Source of the DNA: Stenotrophomonas sp. SAM-B
Lineage (GTDB): Bacteria > Pseudomonadota > Gammaproteobacteria > Xanthomonadales > Xanthomonadaceae
DNA: 64,000 bases
Assembly (NCBI RefSeq): GCF_013387485.1
Contig: NZ_JABBXB010000003.1
Span: 1 to 64,000 of the forward strand
Reading direction: 5' to 3'
In this document: piece after piece, positions 21,719 through 30,849 of the stretch
Position numbering within the stretch: the stretch's first letter is position 1
Layout of the letters: the number at the start of each line of letters is the position of its first letter
Position numbers and translations under genes: made by a program
Notes under the pieces: generated by a model
What the model saw: the letters and a program-made list of their open reading frames with translations, nothing else
Told to the model about the DNA's origin: nothing
Databases searched by the model: none

Positions 21719-22105
21719 ATGTCGACCACCTCCAAACTGCGCCGCGACATCCGCCGGCGCCGCGAAACCCAGGCCGCCAACCGCGAGCAGGCCACCGCCA
21801 CGCCGGTTGAGCCGCATGCCGAACTGCGCGACCAGCAGCGCACGCTGCTGGCCGGCATCGTCCGCCGGGACGGCGAGTGGGTGCTGGGCATGGATGGTCG
21901 CATCGCCGGCCAGACGCCGAGCGCGGCGCGGGTGCTGGCCCTGATCATGCAGGCCGCCGAACTGCACGAACGCCAGGGAACGCCGGTGCGCCTGGTGTAT
22001 TCGGATGCACTGAAGGACGCCGCGCATGCCGAGGCGAAAGCGGACGGCATGGATTTCGAGCAGTTCAAGGTCGAGCTGGCGGCAGCCTTGAAACCGAAGT
22101 CATAA
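21719..22105 (+). CDS. conserved hypothetical protein
   Basis: 128 aa, soluble. The N-terminus is very basic (KLRRDIRRRRE), followed by a more acidic helical body (DGEWVLGMDGRIAGQ; DALKDAAHAEAKADG). No family is recognised. A TATCCT -10-like hexamer lies at 21681, about 38 bases before ATG 21719, so it is probably transcribed on its own. It is followed by a bidirectional terminator. The basic tail could bind nucleic acid, but nothing further supports that. Confidence 0.72.
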   Translation: MSTTSKLRRDIRRRRETQAANREQATATPVEPHAELRDQQRTLLAGIVRRDGEWVLGMDGRIAGQTPSAARVLALIMQAAELHERQGTPVRLVYSDALKDAAHAEAKADGMDFEQFKVELAAALKPKS

Positions 22106-22174
22106 CGCCGCGCCCTGCGCGGATGCGTTGCGTGGCCGTGCCTGTCCCCCGGCTGCAGCCCCCGATGTGCGCAT

Positions 22175-22206
22175 AAAAAAAACCGGCCTTGCGGCCGGTT
22201 TTTCGT
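22175..22206. terminator. bidirectional terminator
   Basis: Stem AACCGGCC (22181-22188) / GGCCGGTT (22193-22200) with a TTGC loop, an A-run before and a T-run after. It separates the 128-aa protein gene from the convergent ACE-like peptidase gene. Confidence 0.88.
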
Positions 22207-22243
22207 TTTACCGCTGTCGCCGGGAGGGCCCCGGCGGCAGCCG

Positions 22244-24226
22244 TTACGGTGCCTTGGGGGCCACCGGTGCAGCCGCGGCCGTCGGAGCCTGCCAGCCACA
22301 CATCTGGCCCTGGTTCTGCTGCTTGAGCCACTCGTTGACCGGGGTGAAGTATTCGATCATCGGGCCGGCATCGAGCTTGTCGCCGCCGGTGATTTCCTTC
22401 AGCGTGGCCTGCCACGGCTGGCTGGCGCCCTTGCTCAGCATCGCCCAGAACTTCTGCCCGGCTTCCTTGTTGCCGTAGAAGCTGCACTGGTGCAGCGGGC
22501 CCTTGTAGCCGGACGCATCGCACAGGCCCTTGTAGAACTGGAACTGCAGGATGCGCGCCAGGAAGTAGCGGGTGTACGGGGTGTTGCCTGGCACGTGGTA
22601 CTTGGCACCCGCGTCGAAGAACTCCTCACCGCGCGCGCTGGCCGGGGCCACGCCCTGGTACTTGGCCTTCAGGTCCCACCAGGCCTGGTTGTAATGGTCC
22701 GGGGTGATCGAACCGTCGAACACGCCCCAGCGCCAGCGGTCGATCATCAGGCCGAACGGCAGGAACGACACACCGCTCAGGGCCATGCGCATCTGCGCGT
22801 TGATGGTCGCCTCGCGGCTTTCCTGCGGCGTGTCGACCAGGCCGATCGAGTTGAGGTACTGCGGCGTCATCGCGAGCACGATGGTATCGCCGATGGCTTC
22901 GTGGAAGCCGTCGTTGGCGCCACCCTGGAACAACGGCGGCAGCGGGTTGTAGGCCAGGTCGTAATAGATATGGCCCAGCTCGTGGTAGATCGTGGTGAAG
23001 TTCTCTTCGTTGGGCTTGATGCACATCTTGGTGCGCACGTCGCCGTCCATGTTCATGTCCCACGCGCTGGCGTGGCAGACCACATCACGATCCAGCGGCT
23101 TGATGAACTGGGTCTTGTCCCAGTACGACTTCGGCAGAGCCGGCATGCCGAGCGAGACGTAGAAGTCCTGCGCGCGCTCGGTCATCTGCTTGGCGGTGCG
23201 CAGTTCGGCCTCACGCTGCGCCTTGTACAGCGCCTCCACGTTCGCGCCGCTGCCGGCCTTGGCCAGCGCGCCGCTGAGGTTGGTCTGGTACTGCTTTTCC
23301 AGTGCGGCGGTGATGTCCAGGTTGCCGGCGCCGGGGTACGGTTCCAGCTGGTCCCACAGGTTGGACCAGTCCTGCTGCCACATGTTGCCGGTCAGGTGCG
23401 CGGCGATCAGGCCGCCGTTGACCTCGGCTTTGTCCTTGCCGTAGGTGGCGTCGAGCTTGGTACGTGCATAGCAGTGCAGCTGCTCGTACATCGGCTTGAC
23501 CTGGTCCCACAGGCGGTCGGTTTCCGGTCCGATCTGGTCGGCGGGCATGTCGTAGCCGCTGCGCCACATCTGGCCGGCGTCGGCGAAGCCCATTTCCTTG
23601 GCGCCTTCATTGACCAGGCTGACGAAGCGTTCGTAATCGGCGCGCATCGGCTTGGTGGTGCCGTGCCAGCCCTGCCAGGCGTCGAGCTGCGTGTCGTAGT
23701 CGCGGCTGCGGGCGAGCACCTGCTCCAGGTCGCCGAGCTGGCGGCAGGTCTGCGGGTTGGCTTCGTCGGTGCAGTACTTGCCGGAGCCGTAGGCGCCTTC
23801 CATGCGGCTGGCGATGCGGGTCAGCTCGGAGAGCTTGGCCGGGTCGCGCGGGGCGGGCATGGAGGTCATCAGCTTGAGCAGGTGGATCTGGCGCTTGGTG
23901 TCTTCGCTCATGGGCTGGCCGTCGTACTGGCCGGCCTGGGTGATCCAGCCGTTGAGGACGGTAAGCCAGCGTTCGTTGGCCTTGGCCGCGACGCGCTCGG
24001 AATCGTCATTGATGTAGGTGGAGGAGAGCCACTGCGCCGAGGTCATTTCCGGGTACATGGCCTTGTACTCGGCGTTGACGCGGGCGATGAACTGGTCCGC
24101 GGTTTCCTTGGACTGGGTGGCGCCCGCAGCCGGTGCATCGGCGGGGGACGGTTCCTTCTGGCAGGCCGCCAGCGTCAGTGCGGCAGCACTGACTGCCAGG
24201 GCCAGCAGGAGCGGGCGGTGGTTCAC
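22244..24226 (-). CDS. M2-family peptidyl-dipeptidase (ACE-like) lipoprotein
   Basis: 660 aa. The lipoprotein signal ends in LTLAAC, then comes an M2 zinc-peptidase domain with HELGH as the HExxH motif and a downstream Glu in GFHEAIGD. This is the bacterial homologue of angiotensin-converting enzyme, known from Xanthomonas, which removes C-terminal dipeptides; it probably works on periplasmic or imported peptides, anchored by lipid. The start is GTG 24226 with AAGGA seven bases upstream; a longer open frame has no matching signal peptide. It lies 130 bases downstream of the EptA-like gene on the same strand. Confidence 0.92.
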   Translation of the reverse strand: MNHRPLLLALAVSAAALTLAACQKEPSPADAPAAGATQSKETADQFIARVNAEYKAMYPEMTSAQWLSSTYINDDSERVAAKANERWLTVLNGWITQAGQYDGQPMSEDTKRQIHLLKLMTSMPAPRDPAKLSELTRIASRMEGAYGSGKYCTDEANPQTCRQLGDLEQVLARSRDYDTQLDAWQGWHGTTKPMRADYERFVSLVNEGAKEMGFADAGQMWRSGYDMPADQIGPETDRLWDQVKPMYEQLHCYARTKLDATYGKDKAEVNGGLIAAHLTGNMWQQDWSNLWDQLEPYPGAGNLDITAALEKQYQTNLSGALAKAGSGANVEALYKAQREAELRTAKQMTERAQDFYVSLGMPALPKSYWDKTQFIKPLDRDVVCHASAWDMNMDGDVRTKMCIKPNEENFTTIYHELGHIYYDLAYNPLPPLFQGGANDGFHEAIGDTIVLAMTPQYLNSIGLVDTPQESREATINAQMRMALSGVSFLPFGLMIDRWRWGVFDGSITPDHYNQAWWDLKAKYQGVAPASARGEEFFDAGAKYHVPGNTPYTRYFLARILQFQFYKGLCDASGYKGPLHQCSFYGNKEAGQKFWAMLSKGASQPWQATLKEITGGDKLDAGPMIEYFTPVNEWLKQQNQGQMCGWQAPTAAAAPVAPKAP

Positions 24227-24356
24227 GGGCACATCCTTGGGTGGTGACAGACCGGCGAAGGCTAGTGAAGCGCCGGGCGCACCGCAAGGGGCAGGGCAGC
24301 AGGGGCCCCCACACCGCCCCGTCGACAGTGGGCCGGTGCGCATGGAAACCGCCTTG

Positions 24357-26009
24357 TCATCCCTCGCATGCCGCGAACAGATCCCGGTCACGTTCATACA
24401 CCGACGTCTTGACCTGCATCAGCCCGAGGACCGACGGGAACAGATTGTCGTGGTCGGTGTACTTGCCCGCGCGCTCCCGCACGCAGGCCAGGTTGAGCCC
24501 ACGGTTGGCGGCGAAGGACGGCGAGAACCACATCGTCATCGGTACGCGGGTCTGTTCCTGCGGCGCGATCGCGTACGGCACGCCGTGCAGGTACAGACCC
24601 TTCTCGCCCAGCGACTCGCCGTGATCGGAGAGGTAGATCATCGCGGTGTCGTAGTCGTCCATGCCCTTGAGGGTGCCGATCGTGCGCGAGAGCAGGTGAT
24701 CGGTGTACAGCAGCGCGTTGTCGTAACTGTTGGTGATCTGCTGGCGGCTGCACTTGCCGAGGTCCGGTGTATCGCAGGTGGGGGTGAAGCGGCGGAAGCG
24801 TACCGGATAGCGTTCGAAGTAGCTTGGCCCGTGGTTGCCCAGCTGATGCAGCACCACCACGCGGTCGCCGGGTCTGGCGCGGACCTGGGCGGCGAGGTCG
24901 TCGATCAGGATTTCATCCATGCAGCGCCCGTTGGTGCACAGGGGCGGGTGCTTGGCATCGTCCAGTGCCTGCATCTCCAGGCCCTCGCAGACGCCCTTGC
25001 AACCGGACTGGTTGTCGCGCCACAACGTGGCGATGCCGGCGTGGTCCAGCACGTGCAGCAGCGACTGGTGCGCGCGGATCTTCTTCTCGTCGTAGTCGTG
25101 GCGGCCGTAGGGCGAGAACAGGCAGGGCAGCGAGACTTCGGTGCTGGTGCCGCATGAATGCATGTCGGGGAAGTTGATCACCCCGGCCTGGGCCAGTTCC
25201 GGCGTGGTCTGCCTGGTGTAGCCGTTGAGCCCCCAGTTCTGCGCGCGCGCGGTTTCACCCATGACGATCACCAGCAGGCGCGGGCGGCTGCCGGCGGCAC
25301 GCGGGGGCGCCTTGGCATCCATGCCGATCGGCAGCTTGGGGGCGCGCTGGATCGGATTGTCACCGCGCAGTGCCTTGGGCAGGCCGAGCAGGACGTTGCC
25401 GGGCGTGGCCAGGTAGCGCACTTCGCGTTGGTTGCGCATCAGCGACGACATTTCCTGGAAGGACAGCATCGCCCCGCCGAAGGCGATCAACGCCGAGAGC
25501 AGCAGAAAACCGATACGCCACAGCAGCGCCGCGCCCAGCGTGCGCCGGCGCAGCTGCACGCGCCACAGCAGCAGCATGGGTGCGAAGGCCAACAGCAGCA
25601 ACGGCAGGATCAGGGTGGGCGTGATCAGTTCCCGGCTTTCCTTGTGGTCGGTCGCCAGCACGTTGCGCAGCATGTCCGCATCCAGATAGATGTGGTAACT
25701 GCCCATGTAGTGCGCAGCCAGTGCGGTGCAGATCAGCAGCACGCTGAGGACCACTTTGGCATTCCAACGCCAGACCAGCAGCCCCATCAGCAGGCTGTGC
25801 GCGCCGACCAGGAACAGGAACAGCGAGAGTGCGAATCCAATGCTGCCCGGGTGGGTCGCCATCGCGCTGTGCCAGAACAGGCCGTTGCAGGCGACCGCGA
25901 AGAACACGCTGGTGAGCAGGATCAGGGTCTCGGTGGTGCACTGCGGGCGCCAGGCGCGCAGGGTGGCCAGCGCCGGGAAGCGTGTAGCACGCGGGAGGGC
26001 GGCGCTCAT
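24357..26009 (-). CDS. eptA: EptA/MCR-like phosphoethanolamine transferase
   Basis: 550 aa. Five transmembrane helices (about 30-180) precede an alkaline-phosphatase-like periplasmic domain. The nucleophile is T290 in SCGTSTEVSLPC, E252 in GETARAQN and DHGE are metal ligands, and four cysteine pairs (C286/C296 and the SGCKGVC, LCTNGRC and CDTPDLGKC pairs) match the disulfides of the family. The enzyme moves phosphoethanolamine from phosphatidylethanolamine to lipid A phosphate, lowering surface charge. ATG 26009 overlaps the upstream PAP2 stop codon (ATGA) and has GGAGA upstream. Control by the neighbouring ColRS-like pair is inferred. Confidence 0.93.
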   Translation of the reverse strand: MSAALPRATRFPALATLRAWRPQCTTETLILLTSVFFAVACNGLFWHSAMATHPGSIGFALSLFLFLVGAHSLLMGLLVWRWNAKVVLSVLLICTALAAHYMGSYHIYLDADMLRNVLATDHKESRELITPTLILPLLLLAFAPMLLLWRVQLRRRTLGAALLWRIGFLLLSALIAFGGAMLSFQEMSSLMRNQREVRYLATPGNVLLGLPKALRGDNPIQRAPKLPIGMDAKAPPRAAGSRPRLLVIVMGETARAQNWGLNGYTRQTTPELAQAGVINFPDMHSCGTSTEVSLPCLFSPYGRHDYDEKKIRAHQSLLHVLDHAGIATLWRDNQSGCKGVCEGLEMQALDDAKHPPLCTNGRCMDEILIDDLAAQVRARPGDRVVVLHQLGNHGPSYFERYPVRFRRFTPTCDTPDLGKCSRQQITNSYDNALLYTDHLLSRTIGTLKGMDDYDTAMIYLSDHGESLGEKGLYLHGVPYAIAPQEQTRVPMTMWFSPSFAANRGLNLACVRERAGKYTDHDNLFPSVLGLMQVKTSVYERDRDLFAACEG

Positions 26010-26809
26010 GCCATGTCTCCCTGTGCACTGACGGGCGCCGCGCTGCGTTCGAGCACGCGGATGCGTTCCACCAGCAGGTACAGGGCCAGCGACACCGCCC
26101 AGCAGGTGGCCAGCGTCCACAGATCATGTGAGAGGAAATGCGCGCCACGCAGTTGCTGCGAGACCCCGAACACGCCGCCGGCCAGCAGGCCGACCGCGAG
26201 GCCGCGCCAGCGCCAGGCGGGGCGCACCATCAGGGCGAAGAAGTACAGGCTGATCCATGCAAAGCCTGCGCTGGAGTGCCCGCCAGGGAAGCACACCCCG
26301 CGCGGCATGCCCGGTGGGCGTGTGGCGAAGAGGCCGATGAACTCGCGGGTGCCGCCGTAGCGGGTCAGATCCCACGGGCAGTCCATGTTGGTGAATGACT
26401 TGAGCAGCGAGACCAGACCGGTGCCCAGCGCGACCGCCAGCACCAGGTACAGCAGCGGCCAGCGCCACTCGGCCGCACGCTCGCTGCGCCACGCGTGGAA
26501 GCACAGCACGATCGCCACGAGCGCCGCCACACTGCTGGCCCATTTGCCGGCCTGATGGATCAGATGCGTGGTGAACCAGGCGTTCTGCAGCGCCCACTGC
26601 TGGCCTTCCAGGCGATACCACTGGTCGGCCAGCCACTGGTCGCCCCCGGCGCCCATCAGCACCGCACTGGCGAGCAGGGTCAACGCCAGCGGAGCCCAGA
26701 GATGGTCGCGGAGGAAACCCGGCGTGGCCGTGGCAGCGGGCGCGGAGGAAAGAGCAACGGTGGACGCTGGGAACATGGACAAAGGGGCCGGCGGAGATTC
26801 CGGCGCCAT
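26006..26809 (-). CDS. PAP2-family lipid phosphatase
   Basis: 267 aa with about six membrane helices. Motif 2 is PGGHSSAG (175-182) and motif 3 is RGAHFLSHD (R221, H228). Motif 1 is in the divergent form KSFTNMDCPWDL (K137). PAP2 enzymes hydrolyse lipid phosphates such as undecaprenyl pyrophosphate, phosphatidic acid or the lipid A 1-phosphate at the membrane. Position between a GT83 transferase and EptA suggests a lipid A or lipid-carrier substrate. The start at 26809 lacks a clear ribosome binding site; ATG 26776 is an alternative. Confidence 0.87.
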   Translation of the reverse strand: MAPESPPAPLSMFPASTVALSSAPAATATPGFLRDHLWAPLALTLLASAVLMGAGGDQWLADQWYRLEGQQWALQNAWFTTHLIHQAGKWASSVAALVAIVLCFHAWRSERAAEWRWPLLYLVLAVALGTGLVSLLKSFTNMDCPWDLTRYGGTREFIGLFATRPPGMPRGVCFPGGHSSAGFAWISLYFFALMVRPAWRWRGLAVGLLAGGVFGVSQQLRGAHFLSHDLWTLATCWAVSLALYLLVERIRVLERSAAPVSAQGDMA

Positions 26810-26876
26810 GGTCGTCAGCGGGATGTCGGAGAGCGGTCGGAGCGATGTTGGCCGCCGGTTAAGCGCGACCGGCCGT

Positions 26877-28655
26877 TCAGTCTTCCTCGTCCTGCGCGGT
26901 GTCGGTCGCGGTCACCGCCGCGTGGCAGTCGGCCTGCCACGCGGTGCCCGGGAACAGCAGCCAGCGGTTGCGGTTCGCGCTGCCGATCTCGATCACGGCC
27001 GCGGGGTCCACGCAGGGACTGATCGCTTCATCCAGCACCAGCAGCCAGCGCTGCGCGGGCGCCTGCGCCAGCCACGGGCCGGCGGCCTGCCACTGCTGCT
27101 CCCACGGTGTCTTGAAACCGAAGTCGGTGACGGGGCGGTCGGCCTGCAGCAGGTTCTGCTCGCGCCAGGCGACCACGCCCAGTTCGGCCTGCGGGCCGAT
27201 CCGCGCGCCCACCTGCCGCATCACGGCGGAGGCGGAGCTGTACGGATCCAGGGTCGGCATCAGTACCCAGCCATACAGATTCCAGAGCAGGAATGACGTC
27301 GCCACCACCAGCGCGCCGACACGGCGTGGCCGCCACCAGAGTGCCAAGGCCAGCAGCACCACGCCGAAGGCGAGCAGCCAGCCGCCGAGCACCGGCAGCA
27401 GGCTGTCGGGCATGGCGCGCCGTGCCAGTTGCGCATGCGCCCACGCACTGCCGTTCCAGAGCTGCAGGCCGATGTACAACCCGGCCGCGCCCAGCAGAAC
27501 GACATAGGCCCATAGCAGCCAACGCAGCCCGCCACGACGCAGCAGGCCGGGCAGCAGGGGCGCGGCGGCCAGGCACAGCGCGGGCAGCATCGGGAAGATG
27601 TAGACCTCGCGCTTGCCAGGGCTGGCGCTGAAGAAGGCCAGCACCAGCAGGGCCCAGCCCAGCAGCAGCCACCAGCGCCCGTCCAGGCGCTTGAGGCGCC
27701 GCCACCATGCCGGCATCAGCGCGGGCAGCAGCAGGCTGCCGGGCAGCCACAAGGTCGCCATCACCTGCAGGTAGTACCAGGCCGGCTTTACGTGGTGCCA
27801 GGCGTTGGCGTAGCGGGTGCCGGTCTGTTTGAACAGCAGTTCACGCGCATACGCGTGCAGGGCCGGATCGGGCGAGTGCAGCAGTGCCACCCCCAACGGC
27901 GCCAGCCAGACCGCGGTGCCGAGCAGGAACGCCGGCAGCAGCCACCACAGATCGCGCGCGGTGCCCGGCGGCAGCGCCGTGGCACGGGTGCGCCAGCGCC
28001 AGAGGGCAAACGGCACCAGCACCAGCAGCGGCAGGAAGCCGACGCCCTTGGTCACCGTGCCGAGACCGGCCGCGAAGCCGGCCAGCCACAGCGCCGGCCG
28101 GTTGCGACCCTCCAGCAGGTGGCGCAGCAGCCCCCAGAGCGACAGGGTGGTCATCGCCACCAACACCATGTCGATCTGGGCCCGTTTGGCCATCAGGCCG
28201 AACTGCAGGCAACTGAACAAGGCGAGCATGGCCCACCACCCGACGCGCCGGGTCCACAGCCGCCGACCCAGATCCCAGGTCAGCCACAGGGTCAGCAGGG
28301 CAGCCAGCAGCGAGGGCACCAGGAAGGCAAGGGCCCAGCCGCCGAACAGCTGGTGGCTGGCCGCCTGCATCCACATGAAAACAGGGGGTTTTTCCGCATA
28401 GAGTTCGCTGCCGCGGTGGGGCAGCAGCCACTGGCCGGAGTCGACCATGGCACGGGCCGCCAGCACGAAACGCGGCTCATCCGGCGGCGAGGGCTGGCGC
28501 AGGCCGATGCCGGCCGCCAGCGCCACCAGCAGGGCAAGGCAGACCAGCACACGCGGCCAGCGCCGCAGGAAGAAGGATTCGGTCACGCCCAGGCTCATCG
28601 GCAAAACAGCCACTGTCTCCCCGACAGCGTAGGAAAAGCGTCGTAACCACCCCAT
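26877..28655 (-). CDS. ArnT-like (GT83) membrane glycosyltransferase
   Basis: 592 aa with about twelve hydrophobic helices and a short periplasmic C-terminal domain. The first periplasmic loop carries PPDEPRF and YAEKPPVF, the acidic and EKPP motifs of the ArnT/PMT-like fold. ArnT moves 4-amino-arabinose from undecaprenyl phosphate to lipid A; relatives move galacturonic acid, a known component of xanthomonad LPS. No arnBCAD genes are present here, so the donor sugar is open. ATG 28655 is used; ATG 28598 is an alternative, giving an N-terminus 19 residues shorter. It is the first gene of the island and divergent from colR. Confidence 0.85.
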   Translation of the reverse strand: MGWLRRFSYAVGETVAVLPMSLGVTESFFLRRWPRVLVCLALLVALAAGIGLRQPSPPDEPRFVLAARAMVDSGQWLLPHRGSELYAEKPPVFMWMQAASHQLFGGWALAFLVPSLLAALLTLWLTWDLGRRLWTRRVGWWAMLALFSCLQFGLMAKRAQIDMVLVAMTTLSLWGLLRHLLEGRNRPALWLAGFAAGLGTVTKGVGFLPLLVLVPFALWRWRTRATALPPGTARDLWWLLPAFLLGTAVWLAPLGVALLHSPDPALHAYARELLFKQTGTRYANAWHHVKPAWYYLQVMATLWLPGSLLLPALMPAWWRRLKRLDGRWWLLLGWALLVLAFFSASPGKREVYIFPMLPALCLAAAPLLPGLLRRGGLRWLLWAYVVLLGAAGLYIGLQLWNGSAWAHAQLARRAMPDSLLPVLGGWLLAFGVVLLALALWWRPRRVGALVVATSFLLWNLYGWVLMPTLDPYSSASAVMRQVGARIGPQAELGVVAWREQNLLQADRPVTDFGFKTPWEQQWQAAGPWLAQAPAQRWLLVLDEAISPCVDPAAVIEIGSANRNRWLLFPGTAWQADCHAAVTATDTAQDEED

Positions 28656-28716
28656 TGCGACCGGATTCCGACATGGTTCCCGCTACCATGCGCCCAACCG
28701 GTCAAGAGAGTGTCCC

Positions 28717-29418
28717 ATGCGGCTGCTGGTCATTGAAGACAACCGTCAGCTGGTTGCCAATCTTTTCGATTACTTCGAATCCCGGGGCCATGTGCTCGAT
28801 GTCGCGCCCGACGGCGTGACCGGGCTGCACCTGGCCGTGTCGCAGCCCTATGACGCGCTGATCCTGGACTGGATGCTGCCGCGCATGGAAGGCCCGGAAG
28901 TGCTGCGACGGTTGCGCGCCGACCACGGTTCGGAAGTGCCGGTGATCATGCTGACCGCCCGCGACGAGCTGCCGGACAAGATCGCCGGTTTCCGCGCCGG
29001 CGCGGATGATTACCTGACCAAGCCGTTCGCGCTGCCGGAGCTGGAAGTGCGCCTGGAAGCATTGATGGTGCGTGCCAACGGTCGCAACCCGCGCAAGGTG
29101 CTGGAGGTGGCCGATCTCAGGCTGGATCTGGCCACGCTGGAGGCGCAGCGCGACGGCAAGCCACTGCACCTGTACCCGGCCTGCCGCAAGCTGCTGGAAG
29201 TGTTGATGCGCGCCAGCCCGGGGGCGGTCACCCGCCAGCAGCTGGAGTTCGCGCTGTGGGGCGACGAGCTGCCCGACGGCGACCTGCTGCGCTCGCATGT
29301 CTACGAGCTGCGCCGCAGCGTGGATGGCCCGTTCCAGCAGAAGCTGATCCATACCCTGCCGCGGGTGGGGTACCGCCTGGGCGTGTCGGCTGCGGACAGT
29401 TCCGATGCAGTGGCATAA
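28717..29418 (+). CDS. colR: ColR-like OmpR-family response regulator
   Basis: 233 aa. Receiver domain with E7/D8, phosphoacceptor D51 (ALILDWMLPRMEG) and KPFALPELE, then a winged-helix DNA-binding domain (about 135-225). The overall sequence resembles ColR (DNRQLVANLFDYF), which in Pseudomonas and Xanthomonas controls lipid A modification and envelope integrity. It is divergent from the ArnT-like/PAP2/EptA genes across a 61-base gap. AAGAGAG precedes the start codon. The 3' end overlaps the sensor gene by 14 bases. The ColR assignment is by resemblance plus context. Confidence 0.88.
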   Translation: MRLLVIEDNRQLVANLFDYFESRGHVLDVAPDGVTGLHLAVSQPYDALILDWMLPRMEGPEVLRRLRADHGSEVPVIMLTARDELPDKIAGFRAGADDYLTKPFALPELEVRLEALMVRANGRNPRKVLEVADLRLDLATLEAQRDGKPLHLYPACRKLLEVLMRASPGAVTRQQLEFALWGDELPDGDLLRSHVYELRRSVDGPFQQKLIHTLPRVGYRLGVSAADSSDAVA

Positions 29419-30745
29419 GCGCGTGGCCAAGCCAGCGCCGATGCACCGGCGCATGGTGTGGTGGCTGCTGGGCTATCTGGCGCTGATCTCACTGGCGGTG
29501 TTCAGCGTGGGCAACTATGTGCATGAACACGCCGAGCACTCGGCATGGCGCGCGCTGCTCAACTCCGAGCTGGACAGCATCGTCAACCACATCGAACACG
29601 AGCCGCACTACCGGTGGCAGGATTCGGACACCCTGCGGCTGTTCTACATCAACGGCAGCCCTGCGGTGCCGGAGAGCCTGCGCACGCTGCACCCGGGCCT
29701 GCACGACGGGGTGATGGTCAATGACCGCCAGAGTGCGGTGATGATCCGTGAGACCCCGCAGCTGGGACGGCTGGCGCTGGTGCTGGACATCAACGATTTC
29801 CATGAGCTGGAACAGTTCGCCACGCGCTGGGTGTTGCTGGCCGGCGTGCTGATGATCATCGTCACGGTGCTGATGGCGTCCTTCGGCGTCGGCCGGTTGG
29901 TGCGCCCGCTGAGCTCGCTGGCCAGGCGCATCGATGAGCTGCACCCGGGTGTTCCCGGGCAGCGGGTGGAGGTGGACCCGCGTGCCAGCTCGGAGCTGTA
30001 CGTCATCGCCAATGCGCTCAACGATTACCTGGCGCGCAACGAACAGTTCGTCGAGCGCGAGCGCGTCTTCATCAGCACCGCCAGCCATGAGCTGCGTACG
30101 CCGATCGCGGTGATCACCGGGGCCTCGGAGCTGGCACTCGGCCAGCCTGACATCCCTGAGCGTGCACGACAGCAGATGCAGCGCGTGCATCGCACTGCCC
30201 AGGGCGTGGAGCAGCTGATCCAGCTGCTGCTGGTGCTCGCGCGCGATCCTGCGCGGTTGGCCGCACTGGGCGAACGCATTCCCTTGGACCTGCTGGTACC
30301 GGACATCATCGAAGACCATCGTCACCTGATGGGCGACAAGGACCTGCGCATCGAGATCGATGGCCTGGCGCGGGTGGACATCATCGCGCCGCTGGGCGTG
30401 GTGCAGGCAGCGATCGGCAACCTGCTGCGCAACGCGATCGAGAACAGTGGCCGCGGCACCATCCACATCCAGGTCTCCGACCAGGCGGTGGTGACCCTGC
30501 AGGATCCGGGGCTCGGCATGAGCCCGGAAGAGATCGCGGCGGTCCACGCGCGCATGGCGCGGGGCGACCGCAACGAACAGAGCGGGATCGGCCTGGAGCT
30601 GATCGCCCGGCTCTGCGAACACCTGGGCTGGGCGCTGCAGATCCAGCCCTGCGTGCCGCGCGGAACCTGCGTGATCCTCGATCTGGGTGCTTCGCTGCCG
30701 GAGCGCAGTGACAGGGGCTCGCTGCCAGCGTCGTCACCGCCCTGA
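29405..30745 (+). CDS. colS: ColS-like sensor histidine kinase
   Basis: 446 aa. TM1 about 17-35, periplasmic loop about 36-140, TM2 about 142-162, HAMP to about 215, H-box STASHELRTP with H228, N-box IGNLLRNAIENSG, and a G1 box DPGLGMS. The loop starts with HEHAEH, which contains an ExxE (E41-H-A-E44) and flanking histidines; ExxE motifs bind iron or zinc in Pseudomonas ColS. A metal signal is therefore plausible but not shown. The gene overlaps colR, and a strong terminator follows at 30796. Confidence 0.88.
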   Translation: MQWHKRVAKPAPMHRRMVWWLLGYLALISLAVFSVGNYVHEHAEHSAWRALLNSELDSIVNHIEHEPHYRWQDSDTLRLFYINGSPAVPESLRTLHPGLHDGVMVNDRQSAVMIRETPQLGRLALVLDINDFHELEQFATRWVLLAGVLMIIVTVLMASFGVGRLVRPLSSLARRIDELHPGVPGQRVEVDPRASSELYVIANALNDYLARNEQFVERERVFISTASHELRTPIAVITGASELALGQPDIPERARQQMQRVHRTAQGVEQLIQLLLVLARDPARLAALGERIPLDLLVPDIIEDHRHLMGDKDLRIEIDGLARVDIIAPLGVVQAAIGNLLRNAIENSGRGTIHIQVSDQAVVTLQDPGLGMSPEEIAAVHARMARGDRNEQSGIGLELIARLCEHLGWALQIQPCVPRGTCVILDLGASLPERSDRGSLPASSPP

Positions 30746-30795
30746 TCGCTGCGCTGCAAAGTGTGGCCTCGTGAAGACAATGTTAAGCTCCGGAG

Positions 30796-30821
30796 GCGCC
30801 GCTCTATGCGGCGCTTTTTTT
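30796..30821 (+). terminator. terminator of the colRS-like operon
   Basis: Stem GCGCCGC (30796-30802) / GCGGCGC (30808-30814) with a TCTAT loop and a seven-T run. It separates colS from the downstream DUF819 gene. Confidence 0.9.
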
Positions 30822-30849
30822 ATCCCTTCGATCGACAGAGGATGGCGTG

